DNA from: Epiperipatus broadwayi | Lineage: Eukaryota > Onychophora > Udeonychophora > Euonychophora > Peripatidae | Direction of reading: 5' to 3' | Length of the DNA: 64,000 nt | Assembly: GCA_028023455.1 (NCBI GenBank) | Contig: JAQFVV010006216.1 | Span: forward strand, 1,117,445 to 1,181,444 | Shown here: piece by piece, positions 63,502 through 64,000 of the stretch | How positions within the stretch are numbered: the first letter of the stretch is position 1 | Layout: each line of letters begins with the position of its first letter | Notes under the pieces: generated by a model | The model's database searches: none | What the model was told of the DNA's origin: nothing | The model's input: only the letters and a program-made list of their open reading frames with translations | Program-made: the position numbers and the translations under genes

Positions 63502-64000
63502 CACACTTCAAGATATTTATGTAATTTACAAAAGATTTTATGGAGGAAAAAACTATATTGATATCATATACATATATATTTATTATATATCAAGGAGAAT
63601 TGGCTGTTTTACATTTTCTCAAAATGAACCTGAATAGTTTAGTGTGATAATAAAGTAATAACCTTTAAAGCTAAAACCGTTCATAACCAATCCTAGTTCA
63701 ATCAATCACTCTGTTGTTTAAATGTGATATAAATTTTTATGAAACTATCTATAGCATTATTTTTATTTAGTCATTTTAGATATTATAATGAATAAATACG
63801 TAATCGCACACAAAAAAGTAAAATATTTAATTAAATGGCACATTGCACAATAAGAAACTCAAATAAAAACATGACAAACAAAGTAAGCATCATGAATAAA
63901 ATCTATACATTGCTTTTGCAGAAATTGTTACGTAGACAAATCAATGTACAATAATTAGTAGGTGTTATATTTTGCAGTATGCTTTGTCCAAATTAGATTT
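63501..64000. other. AT-rich end of window
   Basis: No gene or repeat family recognised. Confidence 0.5.

Overview
The window is very A+T-rich eukaryotic DNA, full of dinucleotide and trinucleotide microsatellites, old transposable elements and foldback repeats. Bacterial gene organisation (operons, Shine-Dalgarno sites, dense ORFs) is absent. The repeat mix is RTE-type non-LTR retrotransposons with a CFDP2-like endonuclease, Penelope-like elements with GIY-YIG nuclease remnants, a CR1/Jockey-like LINE, tRNA-derived SINEs and hAT-like MITEs. This fits an animal genome, most likely an AT-rich invertebrate; the sequence does not allow a narrower call. No intact conserved host gene, genuine tRNA, rRNA or CRISPR array was recognised.

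Layout. 0-2 kb is featureless except a 34-bp triplicate. 4.3-5.9 kb is a broken methionine-rich coiled-coil reading frame followed by open frames, the last with a membrane segment. 7.6-8.2 kb is an internally deleted RTE copy. 8.56-8.74 kb is a compound microsatellite and 9.6-9.9 kb a hAT-like MITE. 12.5-20.2 kb is a nest: two RTE copies in tandem, each holding a short tRNA-Val-like SINE, the first also split by a foldback array. A nearly perfect 400-bp palindrome sits at their junction. 22.0-23.5 kb holds a series of hairpins and duplications. 24.4-25.3 kb is a minus-strand LINE remnant. 28.4-31.5 kb is the best preserved RTE copy, though dead. 34.2-36.1 kb is a Penelope-like element followed by a complex foldback array at 36.4-37.5 kb. 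42.2 kb is a hAT-like MITE. 44.5-45.3 kb is a large foldback with one tRNA-derived SINE in each arm. 46.8-47.6 kb is a minus-strand LINE remnant. 53.2-53.6 kb is another inverted repeat. 61.25-63.13 kb is a second Penelope-like element with a head-to-head partial copy.

The stretch that looks most like host gene territory is 54.2-57.7 kb. It has higher G+C, keeps many CpG dinucleotides and has little recognisable repeat. It contains a possible promoter and a frame-compatible pair of splice sites that would encode a 47-residue basic protein. This is an inference that needs transcript evidence.

Every autonomous element here is disabled by stops, frameshifts, deletions or loss of catalytic residues. 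The window is best read as a layered graveyard of retroelements with some younger hairpin-forming elements and one candidate gene start.
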